The notes beneath the pieces are model-generated. The model was given only the letters and a program-made list of their open reading frames with translations. It searched no databases and was not told the origin of the DNA. Positions 34,888 to 43,379 of a stretch of DNA of 64,000 bases are shown here, one piece after another. Location of the stretch: the NCBI GenBank assembly GCA_963829235.1, contig CAWHIF010000010.1:49163-113162 (forward strand), written 5' to 3'. The number at the start of each line of letters is the position of its first letter. The stretch's first letter is position 1. This DNA comes from Bog-756 sp963829235 (GTDB lineage: Bacteria > Actinomycetota > Acidimicrobiia > Acidimicrobiales > RAAP-2). Both the position numbers and the translations under genes were made by a program.

Positions 34888-36828
34888 GTGGCCGGACGGT
34901 CTCGAACGCGGATAGCTGTCATCTCCGTTCTCCTCGGTGGCCTTGCTCTCATCACGGTCCCAGCGGGTACCGCTGCCGCATCGACACCTCAGGCGGCGTG
35001 GGCAACCTTCGTCACCCTGAAGGACTCCGGCGCTGGGCCCGGTTCCCCCTTCGATGTGGCGGGCGTCTCGTGCCTGTCGGTCGACAACTGCACGGCCGTC
35101 GGAAGCCTCGTAAGCGCCGCCGATGAGAGCAGGGACGTGTTTGCCTATCACTGGGACGGCACGACGTGGGTACGGAGTCAGATCCAGAACTTTGGCTACC
35201 CTTCGGGCCTCGAGACCGACATCAACGGTGTCTCCTGCGCCTCGGAACAGCTCTGCATGGCTGTCGGTACGTTTCTGGCGCAATGGAACGGCAGCGAGTG
35301 GAGCACGTCGACCCAGCCGCCCAACGATGACCTCAACGGCGTGTCCTGTCTGTCCACGTCGTTCTGTATGGCGGTGGGCTCTCAGCAACAACCCGGCGCA
35401 GCGACGAAGACCCTTGCGGAAGCGTGGAGCGGGTCGACGTGGTCGGCGGTGCCCAGCCCGAACCAGGGCGGCCTCGACAACTCGCTGAACGGCATCACCT
35501 GCACGTCATCGACCAGCTGTCTCGCGGTGGGATCGGCGGACAACGGGACGGCGAACCAGACACTCATCGAACAGTGGAACGGCGCTACGTGGACGATCGT
35601 ACCTTCCCCGGACACCTCATCAAATGTCGACAACGCCTTGAGCGGCGTCTCTTGTGTGTCCCCCACCCTCTGCAAGGCGGTCGGAGCATCGGGGAGCGTC
35701 ACCATCGACACCGGGCAGCCGCTCATCGAGAGTTGGAACGGATCGGCCTGGTCCATCGACGCCAGCCCGGGCGTCCGGCCCGGTAGCCGGCTCGGTGCGG
35801 TCTCGTGCGTGTCATCTGGTGTGTGCATCGCCAACGGGCAATCGCCAACGGCCACCGCCGACTCCGCTATCTACGGACCGCTGTTCGAGATCTGGGACGG
35901 TAGCTCCTGGGCTCTTCAATCAGGCGGGACCTCGCGGGCAGCCGGGCAGGGAATTTCCTGCCTGTCGGCGACCCAGTGTGTGGCGGTCGGATCCGACGCC
36001 GTCACGGGAACCATCGACATGCTCTACACCCCGGGCTACTGGGAGGTCGCGTCGGACGGAGGCATCTTCAGCTTCGGCGCAGCCTCCTTCCATGGCTCCA
36101 TGGGGGGCCAGAAGCTCAATGCTCCCATTGTCGGCATGGCAGCCACGCCAGACGGGAAGGGCTATTGGGAAGTGGGGGCTGACGGAGGCATCTTCAGCTT
36201 CGGCGGCGCCACCTTCTACGGATCGATGGGAGGAAGACCGCTCGACGCCCCCATCGTGGGCATGGCGGCGACCGCTGACGGCAAGGGGTACTGGCTTGTC
36301 GCCTCGGATGGTGGCGTCTTTGCCTTCGGCGACGCTCTCTTCTTCGGCTCGATGGGCGGGACTCAGCTCAATGAGCCCGTCGTCGGAATGGCTCCGACGC
36401 CCGACGGTCAGGGCTATTGGGAGGTGGCGAGCGACGGCGGGGTCTTCGCCTTCGGCGACGCTCCCTTCGACGGATCGATGGGAGGAATGCCGCTCAACTC
36501 GCCCGTCATCGGCATGGCTGGAACTTCCAACGGCATTTGCCTCGATTTCTCCAACTCCCCTTGCGGACCCGTGAGCGGCTATTACCTCGTCGCCTCGGAT
36601 GGTGGCGTCTTCGCCTTCGCAGCCGACTTCCGTGGCTCGATGGGCGGCACGCGGCTGAACAAGCCCATGGTCGCGACGATGGTGACAGCTGATGCTGGCG
36701 GCTACTGGGAAGTGGCGTCGGACGGGGGTGTCTTCGCGTTCGGCTCCGCCGTCTTCGAGGGGTCCATGGGAGGTCAGGTGCTCAATGCTCCGATCGTGGG
36801 GGCGGCTGCGACTGGAGTTCTCGGATAG
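34888..36828 (+). CDS. Secreted protein with two repeat families
   Basis: GGGAGG lies 5 nt before the GTG at 34888, giving 646 residues. A signal peptide (RIAVISVLLGGLALITVPAG ending near AAAS) is followed by seven Cys-paired repeats of about 40-50 residues with the core GVSCxSxxxCxAVG. Then come six repeats of about 40 residues with the core GYWEVASDGGVFAFG then GSMGG and LNxPIVGMA. The first type recalls beta-propeller blades with one disulfide each; the second is common in secreted Acidimicrobiia proteins. It is probably a cell-surface or secreted beta-propeller pair, with unknown ligand. Confidence 0.85.
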   Translation: MAGRSRTRIAVISVLLGGLALITVPAGTAAASTPQAAWATFVTLKDSGAGPGSPFDVAGVSCLSVDNCTAVGSLVSAADESRDVFAYHWDGTTWVRSQIQNFGYPSGLETDINGVSCASEQLCMAVGTFLAQWNGSEWSTSTQPPNDDLNGVSCLSTSFCMAVGSQQQPGAATKTLAEAWSGSTWSAVPSPNQGGLDNSLNGITCTSSTSCLAVGSADNGTANQTLIEQWNGATWTIVPSPDTSSNVDNALSGVSCVSPTLCKAVGASGSVTIDTGQPLIESWNGSAWSIDASPGVRPGSRLGAVSCVSSGVCIANGQSPTATADSAIYGPLFEIWDGSSWALQSGGTSRAAGQGISCLSATQCVAVGSDAVTGTIDMLYTPGYWEVASDGGIFSFGAASFHGSMGGQKLNAPIVGMAATPDGKGYWEVGADGGIFSFGGATFYGSMGGRPLDAPIVGMAATADGKGYWLVASDGGVFAFGDALFFGSMGGTQLNEPVVGMAPTPDGQGYWEVASDGGVFAFGDAPFDGSMGGMPLNSPVIGMAGTSNGICLDFSNSPCGPVSGYYLVASDGGVFAFAADFRGSMGGTRLNKPMVATMVTADAGGYWEVASDGGVFAFGSAVFEGSMGGQVLNAPIVGAAATGVLG

Positions 36829-37008
36829 TCGACGGAATGGTGTGGGGCAGCTCTCTGCGCAGCGATGCAAGGCCTGACGAGACCGGGGTGGCCTCACGCA
36901 CCAGCGGATGGGCATCGGTGCATCAGGTCGCTTCTGACCGAAGGCTTGTTCCGCCCTCAGGCTCGCATACCCGCGCAGGGGTCGGGGCGTTGGACCGGAC
37001 TAGACCGA

Positions 37009-37620
37009 TCACTTCGTCAACGTGACGGCGATTGGCTGAGGTTTGGGCAGCGCCAGACCATCTCCGACCAGCACGGCGTCATAGTCGCCAGCGGGAAGAG
37101 GAGGTGGTCCGCTGGAGAGGCACCTCGGTTCGGTTGACGGAGGTCCACCCTGGCGGCATCCGAGGTATGTCGTGATCACGTGGAGAGGTAGTCGATTGGT
37201 GCCGGGAGCAACAATGAAGGGACGGCCTGAGCAAACTGTCGCCCAAGCCACTTGCGGTGTGTAGGTACTGCTCGTCAGGACCACGACATAGTCCGGCCGG
37301 CACGACGTGGTCAGATTGATGGGAACAGTGCCGTGATTCACTACGAGCAGGGCACCACCGATGGATTGCCCCGATGTGATTCGTGTCGAGTTCAGCACAA
37401 TCCGATCACTGAGGCCGCTTACGGCGGGGATCAGCCCGTAGCCACCAGGCAGAGGGGGAGCCGTGGTCGTAGGCGGAACATGGTTGGTTTGGTCGGTGGC
37501 CTGCCCCTGACCGCAGGCTGACAGGCCAAGGGCAACCGCTGCCACTGCTCCAAGCGCCCCCAAGTGTTTTCCCACGACTGCCAGCTTGCCACTGCCGGCT
37601 GCCGTTTCCTTTGAAGCCAT
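37009..37620 (-). CDS. Putative lipoprotein of unknown function
   Basis: The 203-residue protein begins with ATG at 37620. LGALGAVAAVALGLSACGQG is a lipoprotein signal with lipobox LSAC. A Thr/Pro linker follows, then a beta-rich domain (SDRIVLNSTRITSGQSIGG, LLVVNHGTVPINLTTSCRP) that reads like an Ig-like fold with two Cys pairs. No family is recognised. It is convergent with the repeat protein gene. Confidence 0.65.
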   Translation of the reverse strand: MASKETAAGSGKLAVVGKHLGALGAVAAVALGLSACGQGQATDQTNHVPPTTTAPPLPGGYGLIPAVSGLSDRIVLNSTRITSGQSIGGALLVVNHGTVPINLTTSCRPDYVVVLTSSTYTPQVAWATVCSGRPFIVAPGTNRLPLHVITTYLGCRQGGPPSTEPRCLSSGPPPLPAGDYDAVLVGDGLALPKPQPIAVTLTK

Positions 37621-37755
37621 CTCGGTACCTTCTGTAGCGAAGTTCTGTCAGGGGTCGTGTACTCAATGACTCTGCTCAGGCCACAAACGTTCGTTCTGCC
37701 TCGGTTGTGCCATCCGACCCCCGTCCGGCAGCGCTGTGGAACCGGGGGCCCTGAA

Positions 37756-37950
37756 TCAGACCGTCGACACCAAGGGCCAGGCGAAGGCCAGAAGGACGAC
37801 CGCAATGGCAAAGGTGGCCACGGCAGGACGGATGACGGGGCGTCGGCGGGCCGATACCAGCAGGACAAGCGCTGCCACACCGGGAACGGACCTCCAGGTC
37901 AAGGGCAGGATCAGCCGACCCTGATCGAGCCTGAGAACCTTTGAATCGAC
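37756..37950 (-). pseudogene. Truncated C-terminus of a membrane protein
   Basis: The frame is open for 64 codons from an in-frame stop at 37951-37953 to TGA at 37756. It encodes two hydrophobic helices (SVPGVAALVLLVSA and PAVATFAIAVVLLAFAWPLV) separated by RRRPVIRP, and no Met or plausible start precedes them. It looks like the end of a polytopic membrane protein whose 5' part is gone, and the break falls at the tRNA-like sequence next to it. That is what an insertion or deletion at an attachment site would leave. Confidence 0.4.
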
Positions 37951-37990
37951 TCAATGATCCGCGGTCGCAGGTTCGATCCCCTGCTTGTCC
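37948..37990 (+). repeat. Imperfect copy of the CAT tRNA 3' half (candidate att site)
   Basis: CGGTCGCAGGTTCGATCCC at 37962-37980 is identical to 32870-32888 in the tRNA. GACTCA upstream and CTGC-TTG-TCC downstream match less exactly. It is in the same orientation as the tRNA and has no 5' half, so it is not a functional tRNA. Confidence 0.65.
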
Positions 37991-38387
37991 GACGCTGTCT
38001 GCCCGACACTTCTGGAACCGATCCGCTTTGGCCAAGCGGCAAACTCCTCGGCCGCTTCGGTACATCGCAATCCGAACACGCGGACCCCGGTGAGCGGCGC
38101 ATCCCTCCGGTAGCGGATGACGCGATGCAGCGGTCGGAATCGAGTTCCAGTTCTCGTTTGAATAAGTCGGTAGCATGCAACCGACCACGGGCCTGGGGAG
38201 GACGAGGCTTATGCGGCAATCCATGGAGGTCGGTTGACGGGTGAAGATCACCAACGACGGAAGTTGGTCCTCCGGGGTGGACCCGCGGCCCGCTCGCGCT
38301 CTCGCTCCCGTCGACGATCGGGTCCCGTGTCACCCGTCGACCGGCTTCAGGCGGTTCTCTCCTGATCCTTGAACCACGCGTCTTCCT
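37991..38387 (+). other. Intergenic region, no gene recognised
   Basis: About 400 bp between the tRNA-like fragment and the YfhO-type gene. I see no coding pattern, RNA gene or clear terminator. Confidence 0.45.
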
Positions 38388-40751
38388 TTGAGTCATCGAG
38401 TGTCCAGTACGAGCCAGGGTGATCTTTCAACCGTCCCGCTGGAACACGACAGCGAGCTGTCTCGCGGACGATGGGGCACCTTCGACATCCTGGGGTTGGC
38501 TTTCGTCGTCGGCGCAGGCGTGTTGGTACTCGTGCCCGCTCTTGTCCACGGGACCTCGCTCGGGCCATACGACATCCTTCAGAACAGCGGGCTCAACAAG
38601 ACCCCTCGCGTCGAAGTCCACAATCCAACGCTCCTCGACCAGATTCGACTCTTCATCCCATGGACAAGTCTGGTGTGGACCCAGGTCCATCAAGGTCACC
38701 TTCCCCTCTGGAACCCATACAGCGCGCTGGGGATGCCTCTCGCGTTCAACTGGGAGTCGGCTCCCCTGAGCCTTCCCGTTCTGATCGGATACCTCTTTCC
38801 CGTCCGGCTCGCCTACACTGCCCAACTTGTCGTCACCGTCGTGACGGCGGGCACTGGCATCTATGTGCTCGGGAAGGTACTTCGCCTGGGGACACTGGGC
38901 TGCACGACGGCAGCGGTCGTCTTCGCGCTGAGCGGCCCATTCATCGGGTATCTCGGGTGGCCTCTGTCCTCGGTCATGTCCTGGGGAGGCTGGCTCTTTG
39001 CCGCCGTCGTCCTGATCCTGCGCGGCGAAAAGAGGGCTCCGGCGATCGTGCTTCTCGCCGCTGTGACTGCGTTCGCCATCTATGCCGGCGATCCCGAAGG
39101 TGTGCTCTTGCTCGCACTCTCAGCAGCCGTCTTCGCTCTGGCGATCCTCCTGTTCCGGGTACCCGCACTCGGGGGCTCAGGTCCCATATTGCGGCCTGCC
39201 ACCGACTTGGGTCTTTCGGTGCTCGCGGGCGCGGCCCTTGCGGCTCCGCTCCTTCTGCCGGGCCTTCAACTTGCGAAGGGGTCCAACCGCACCTACGTGG
39301 GACCAAACTTGTTGCCGAAAGGCCTGCCTTCAACGGAGTTGGTCCACCTCGTCTTCCAGGGATTCGACGGCCTGCCCTTGTTGCACAGCCAATGGTTCGG
39401 GCTTTCCGCCTACGAGGCGAGCTGTGTCTATGTCGGGGTAATCGTGCTCGTACTGGCGGCACTGGCGCTCGTCCTGCGCTGGAGGCGACCGGAAGTTCGC
39501 TCGTTCGCCTTGGTGGCGGTGGTAATGGGACTGCTCGTGTTCGTCCCTCCCCTCGTGTCCGTCTTGGACAACTCCGTCGCTCGCATCTACTGGATTTTCG
39601 CCATGACGCCGATGGTTCTTGCCATCGCCGTTCTCTCAGGGGTCGGGATGGACATCTTGGTCAGGTCCCACAGAGAGAGGAGCGTCAGGCGCGCTCTCGG
39701 CATCGGATTCGCTGCGATGGCGGTGGTGCTCGGGATCACTTGGCTCGTGTCCAGACGCGGGCTTACTCCATCTCAGGTCGGCATCCGCTCACAGAGCTTC
39801 ATCTGGCCCACCATCGCGGTGATTGTGGGGCTGGTCGTTGTGTGGACGCTGGCGAAACTGCCAACGTGGACTCGGACGCACCCGCTTCCACCGGCTGTCG
39901 CCGGGACCGTCGCCGGGTCTCTGCTCCTACTTGTGGAGACCGGTTTCCTTCTCGCTTCGGGTGCCCCCCTGCTGTCCTCCAGCTCCCAGTACCCGACCTC
40001 GACCCCTGCCGTCACAGCCCTGAAGCGTGCCGTGGGCAGCGCGGTGGTCGGTAGTGGGGCTTCGCCAGCTTTCTCTTCGGGGGCGGGAATCATGACGAAT
40101 GCCAACCTCCTGTATGACGTTCAGGAGTTCGCGGCCTATGACCCGATGACACCGCATGCGTACTTTTCACTGCACAAAACGCGGGTCTCCGTACTGGCCG
40201 AGTACGAAGACATATTCAGCCCGGCGATCGCCTCCTCGCGAGCCGCCCGACTTTATGGCATCAGCTATGTGCTCGAGCCCAAACGGGTCCCCGGCCCGAA
40301 GGGCTCTGTCTTCGATCGCAAGATAGGCAACGAGGACTTGTATCGGGTGCCGCGTGCGGCAGCCGCCACACTCGTCGCCCTGCGACCGGATGGATCGTTG
40401 CCGGGTATCTACGTTCTTGGCACACCCGTCAGCGTGGCTCATCCGAGCCCGAATACCTGGCGGATGGTCACGAGCACTGCCACTCCGAGTGTCCTCCGTC
40501 TGAGGCTCTCCGACGTGCCAGGTTGGCACGCATCCATCGACGGAAAGCCGGTCGGACTCCGTCAGTTTGCAGGCTTGATGCTGGAACTTCGGGTGCCCGC
40601 CGGCCGACACTCGGTCGAGCTTCGGTATTGGCCGGACACCCTCACCGTCGGAACCGTCTTGGCGGCCGGTAGCGTCTTCGCCTTGGCGATTGCCCTGATC
40701 CTTTCCCGGATTCGGCCCCGAAGGCTCGGCGGCTCGCGGAAGGCGATGTGA
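38388..40751 (+). CDS. YfhO-type polytopic membrane protein (GT-C-like)
   Basis: The 787-residue frame starts at TTG 38388; GTG 38400 is an alternative. It has about 12-14 hydrophobic helices. The first periplasmic loop, after a GPYDILQNSG segment, holds HLPLWNPYSALGMPLAFNWE, typical of YfhO/GT-C-type proteins. The C-terminal domain ends with LSDVPGWHASIDGKPVG and VPAGRHSVELRYWPD, the classic YfhO tail. YfhO proteins are thought to add sugars to polymers such as lipoteichoic acid from lipid-linked donors. GC is visibly lower than in the housekeeping block. It neighbours an acyltransferase and a secreted hydrolase. Confidence 0.82.
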   Translation: MSHRVSSTSQGDLSTVPLEHDSELSRGRWGTFDILGLAFVVGAGVLVLVPALVHGTSLGPYDILQNSGLNKTPRVEVHNPTLLDQIRLFIPWTSLVWTQVHQGHLPLWNPYSALGMPLAFNWESAPLSLPVLIGYLFPVRLAYTAQLVVTVVTAGTGIYVLGKVLRLGTLGCTTAAVVFALSGPFIGYLGWPLSSVMSWGGWLFAAVVLILRGEKRAPAIVLLAAVTAFAIYAGDPEGVLLLALSAAVFALAILLFRVPALGGSGPILRPATDLGLSVLAGAALAAPLLLPGLQLAKGSNRTYVGPNLLPKGLPSTELVHLVFQGFDGLPLLHSQWFGLSAYEASCVYVGVIVLVLAALALVLRWRRPEVRSFALVAVVMGLLVFVPPLVSVLDNSVARIYWIFAMTPMVLAIAVLSGVGMDILVRSHRERSVRRALGIGFAAMAVVLGITWLVSRRGLTPSQVGIRSQSFIWPTIAVIVGLVVVWTLAKLPTWTRTHPLPPAVAGTVAGSLLLLVETGFLLASGAPLLSSSSQYPTSTPAVTALKRAVGSAVVGSGASPAFSSGAGIMTNANLLYDVQEFAAYDPMTPHAYFSLHKTRVSVLAEYEDIFSPAIASSRAARLYGISYVLEPKRVPGPKGSVFDRKIGNEDLYRVPRAAAATLVALRPDGSLPGIYVLGTPVSVAHPSPNTWRMVTSTATPSVLRLRLSDVPGWHASIDGKPVGLRQFAGLMLELRVPAGRHSVELRYWPDTLTVGTVLAAGSVFALAIALILSRIRPRRLGGSRKAM

Positions 40752-40949
40752 CTCCGACACCTTGCTGAGGGCTCTGATCGAGGTGGCAGATGGCGAAGCC
40801 CGGCTGCCCGTCGATCTGACGATTGGAGCAGGCGGGGAGCCGCGGGCACCTTGACGATGGACGGAAGGATCTTCGTCTTGCAGAAGGCAGTCCGGCGGTG
40901 TCGAGGCTCGCTGGCCCTGGTTGACAAGCCATCGGATTCTCGATGAAGC

Positions 40950-42266
40950 TTGTACCGGCGAACGGCCGGGGTGAAGCTGCCCGAGAAGGTGGTGGGGGGG
41001 TGCATATTGTCTCGGGGCGAAGTTTCAGAGCCGGAAGCCAATCCTGGTCTTCCACGTAGACTCACCATTGGAGAGTCCTTCTCTGGGCGGCGAAACAGCC
41101 TGAATTTCCTCCGGCTGGTGATGTGTCTCACCGTGATCGTCTCGCACAGCATCACTCTCGGGGGTTTCGGCAACGAGTGGATCCTCGGGCGTAGCACCAC
41201 ACTCGCCCTCCCCGCCGTCTACGCATTCTTCTGTCTGAGTGGATTTCTCATCGCCGGTTCAGCCACGAACAACGGCGTTGGCCGCTACCTTTGGCAGCGA
41301 TTCCTGCGCATCATGCCTGGCTACTGGCTCTGCCTCCTCGTAACGGCGTTCATTATCGGAGCGCTGGCGTGGAGTCATGAACCCCACCCGGCTTCTTGCA
41401 GCATCATCTCCTGCTACTACGACCTTCCTCATACCGGTCCATTCGCCTACCTGTATCACAATTGGCTTCTGGCAATGAACCAGGTCAACATCGGGCGGAC
41501 ACCCGTGGGTGGCCCGGTCCCATACTTTTGGAACAACTCGGTGTGGACTCTCCTTCCTGAGGTGTTCTGCTACTTGATCCTTGCCGGCTTGGCCACCTTG
41601 AGACTTCTCCGCCGCCGCGGCGTCGTGGTCGGACTGGCATGCGTGTTCTGGCTTCTCGAGTTGGTGATCGCTTGGTGGGGACCGACAAACAACGCCCCCT
41701 ACACCTTCGGACCCTTCGCCCTGACCCCGGTCTTCCTGCTCGGAGTTCTGACCCTCACTCCGATTTTTCTCGCGGGAACCCTTCTCTATCTCTACCGCGA
41801 CAAGGTGTGGGATTCAGGCTGGCTCGCCCTGGGCTTCGTAGCGGTGTTCGCCGTGGGCATATGGTTGCCGTTCTTTGGTGAGGGAATGACCCGCTTCAAC
41901 CACTACCTTCCCGGCTCAACCAGCGTGATGGCACCGGCACTCGCGTATCCCCTTCTGTGGCTGGGCATCCACCTTCCGTCCCCGTTCCAAAGGGTTGGAG
42001 CACGCAATGACTACTCCTATGGCATTTATATCTATGGCTGGCCCGTGCAGCAGCTTCTCGGGATCTGGGGCGTCCAGCATTGGGGGTACGTGGTCTACAC
42101 CCTGTCAGCTATTGCCGGCGCCCTTGCCTGTGCCGTCCTCAGCTGGCATCTCATTGAGAAGCGCGCACTCAGGCTGAAGAAGGTTGACCCGAGGGCTCTC
42201 TTGACCTTCTCGACGGGGGGGCTGAAGGAGCCTGCCGGCAGCACGGTAGCGCCGTCTGAGGAATGA
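40950..42266 (+). CDS. Acyltransferase family 3 (OafA/YrhL-like) membrane protein
   Basis: The protein is up to 438 residues; the true start may be GTG 40971 or later, since the first 35 residues are not conserved in type. SLNFLRLVMCLTVIVSHSI carries the early helix with the catalytic-type His. FFCLSGFLIAGSA is the next signature, then RYLWQRFLRIMPGYWLCLLV. About ten helices are present and YSYGIYIYGWPVQQLLG near the end is typical. It likely O-acylates an envelope glycan, using a cytoplasmic acyl donor. There is no SGNH domain, unlike the two acyltransferases at 51-56 kb. Confidence 0.87.
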   Translation: MYRRTAGVKLPEKVVGGCILSRGEVSEPEANPGLPRRLTIGESFSGRRNSLNFLRLVMCLTVIVSHSITLGGFGNEWILGRSTTLALPAVYAFFCLSGFLIAGSATNNGVGRYLWQRFLRIMPGYWLCLLVTAFIIGALAWSHEPHPASCSIISCYYDLPHTGPFAYLYHNWLLAMNQVNIGRTPVGGPVPYFWNNSVWTLLPEVFCYLILAGLATLRLLRRRGVVVGLACVFWLLELVIAWWGPTNNAPYTFGPFALTPVFLLGVLTLTPIFLAGTLLYLYRDKVWDSGWLALGFVAVFAVGIWLPFFGEGMTRFNHYLPGSTSVMAPALAYPLLWLGIHLPSPFQRVGARNDYSYGIYIYGWPVQQLLGIWGVQHWGYVVYTLSAIAGALACAVLSWHLIEKRALRLKKVDPRALLTFSTGGLKEPAGSTVAPSEE

Positions 42267-42326
42267 CTCTCACCGAGACGACCCTGCGTCTCTACGGGAG
42301 TGATCCGCGAACCGCCCATTCGGTGT

Positions 42327-43379
42327 TCATGCGAAGCACTTGCGGATCGCAGCTTGTGCGGCCGGCTGCAGTTCCGACACCTGCTGGGGATTGGGCCGAG
42401 TGATCAGGTTTCCGAGGTTCAGGGACAGCTGCTGACCCCAGAAGTACATACCTTCAAGCTTGTGCTGCTTGACGAACTCGCAAGCAGCTGTGAACCAATT
42501 GGCCTGGATCGTCTGGTTGAAGGTCGCATTGGCGGGGGGGATGTTCGGATCTGCGTAGGCACCGTCAGCGGCAGCGATTCCGACCTCGTCAAACGTGACA
42601 TGGGTGGCTGTGGTCGGGAGCGGCTGTACCTTGAGGTAGTCGTTCCAGCCCGCAAGGAGCTGGGCCACCGTCGCCGTGTTGGGCTGCGCAAGCGGTGGAT
42701 AGGCGTCGAGTGCAACGGCGGTGCCTTGATGGACTTCACCAGAGTCGTAGTTCCAGCTCGAATCGAAGACCAACTCGCCGGTGTAGAGGCTGTGCACGAA
42801 TGCGATCGTCGGCGCCCAGGCCTTCTCCAAGGAGAGGCTGGACAGTTCGGAGGAAATGCTGAAGAGCGCCACGTTGTTGGCTTGCGCCATCTCCAGGTAC
42901 GGCTTCAGGAAACCTTCGTAACTCGTGAACCACGCGGTTGGACTGGTTGGATCAATGTCCCCTCGCCAGTCCCCAAGGACATACAGGTTGCTCTGTTCCA
43001 TCAGTGGACGGATCATGACCTGCAGCCCGACCGATTCGGCCGACCGCACGAGAACGGCCAAACGCGCCGGACTGGGCGATTGCAGTGGGGGGAGGGGTGA
43101 TTCGGGATCGTTGCACAGGTCGGCGCCAAAGACGCTGTTGCCGGTGGGGCTCGTGGTGTAGAAGGGGAAGGCGATGGAGACACTGTTGGCCCCCAGCGAT
43201 TTGATGCCTCGCATCTCGTTGACGGCATTCTGCTGCCAGGCGGCCGACGTCTGGCAGACGTCTGGTGCATAGACGTCTATTCCGCGTTGGGGAGTGGTCA
43301 CTGCCGGGGGTGAGGATGACGCCGCGGATGGGGACTGGGTGCGGGGTGCGGCAGCAGCCGAGGGTCCGGCCGCAGCCGA
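42327..43379 (-). CDS. Glycoside-hydrolase-like TIM-barrel domain (3' half of a frameshifted gene)
   Basis: 350 residues in the frame downstream of a one-base deletion at about 43380. After a Ser/Ala/Pro linker comes TTPQRGIDVYAPDVCQTSAA, then SLGANSVSIAFPFYTTSPTG, LAVLVRSAESVGLQVMIRPL and YLEMAQANNVALFSISSELS. Next are ATHVTFDEVGIAAADG and EGMYFWGQQLSLNLG. The pattern suits a GH113-like barrel, with Glu in SISSELS as acid/base and Glu in FDEVGI as nucleophile. It has no signal peptide of its own and follows the repeat linker of the pentapeptide protein, so it was once, or still is, its C-terminal domain. Confidence 0.7.
   Translation of the reverse strand, partial: SAAAGPSAAAAPRTQSPSAASSSPPAVTTPQRGIDVYAPDVCQTSAAWQQNAVNEMRGIKSLGANSVSIAFPFYTTSPTGNSVFGADLCNDPESPLPPLQSPSPARLAVLVRSAESVGLQVMIRPLMEQSNLYVLGDWRGDIDPTSPTAWFTSYEGFLKPYLEMAQANNVALFSISSELSSLSLEKAWAPTIAFVHSLYTGELVFDSSWNYDSGEVHQGTAVALDAYPPLAQPNTATVAQLLAGWNDYLKVQPLPTTATHVTFDEVGIAAADGAYADPNIPPANATFNQTIQANWFTAACEFVKQHKLEGMYFWGQQLSLNLGNLITRPNPQQVSELQPAAQAAIRKCFA

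Larger units (their letters stand above)
32827..37990 (+). mobile_element. Putative tRNA-bounded genomic island (about 5 kb)
   Basis: The segment starts at the CAT tRNA and ends at a direct, imperfect copy of that tRNA's 3' half (37948-37990, with a 19-nt exact core). It holds a ClC channel, a secreted repeat protein, a lipoprotein and a truncated membrane gene. Base composition is lower in GC than the 4-27 kb core by eye. No integrase is present, so it would be an old or decayed insertion or a satellite. The call is an inference from the repeat. Confidence 0.4.

Noticed and set aside
34600..34955. Minus-strand frames in the gap before the repeat protein (such as one containing MKAILGARWGRIIEGQVDL)
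   Set aside because: Short, overlapping in two frames, no start signal and no family likeness. Could be a remnant but not supported.
37863..37990. GGACAAG at 37863 paired with CTTGTCC at 37984-37990 as the two ends of a split or intron-containing tRNA
   Set aside because: The spacing is about 128 nt and no D arm or anticodon arm folds between them. The 7-nt match is probably chance; the 3' fragment is better read as a tRNA remnant.
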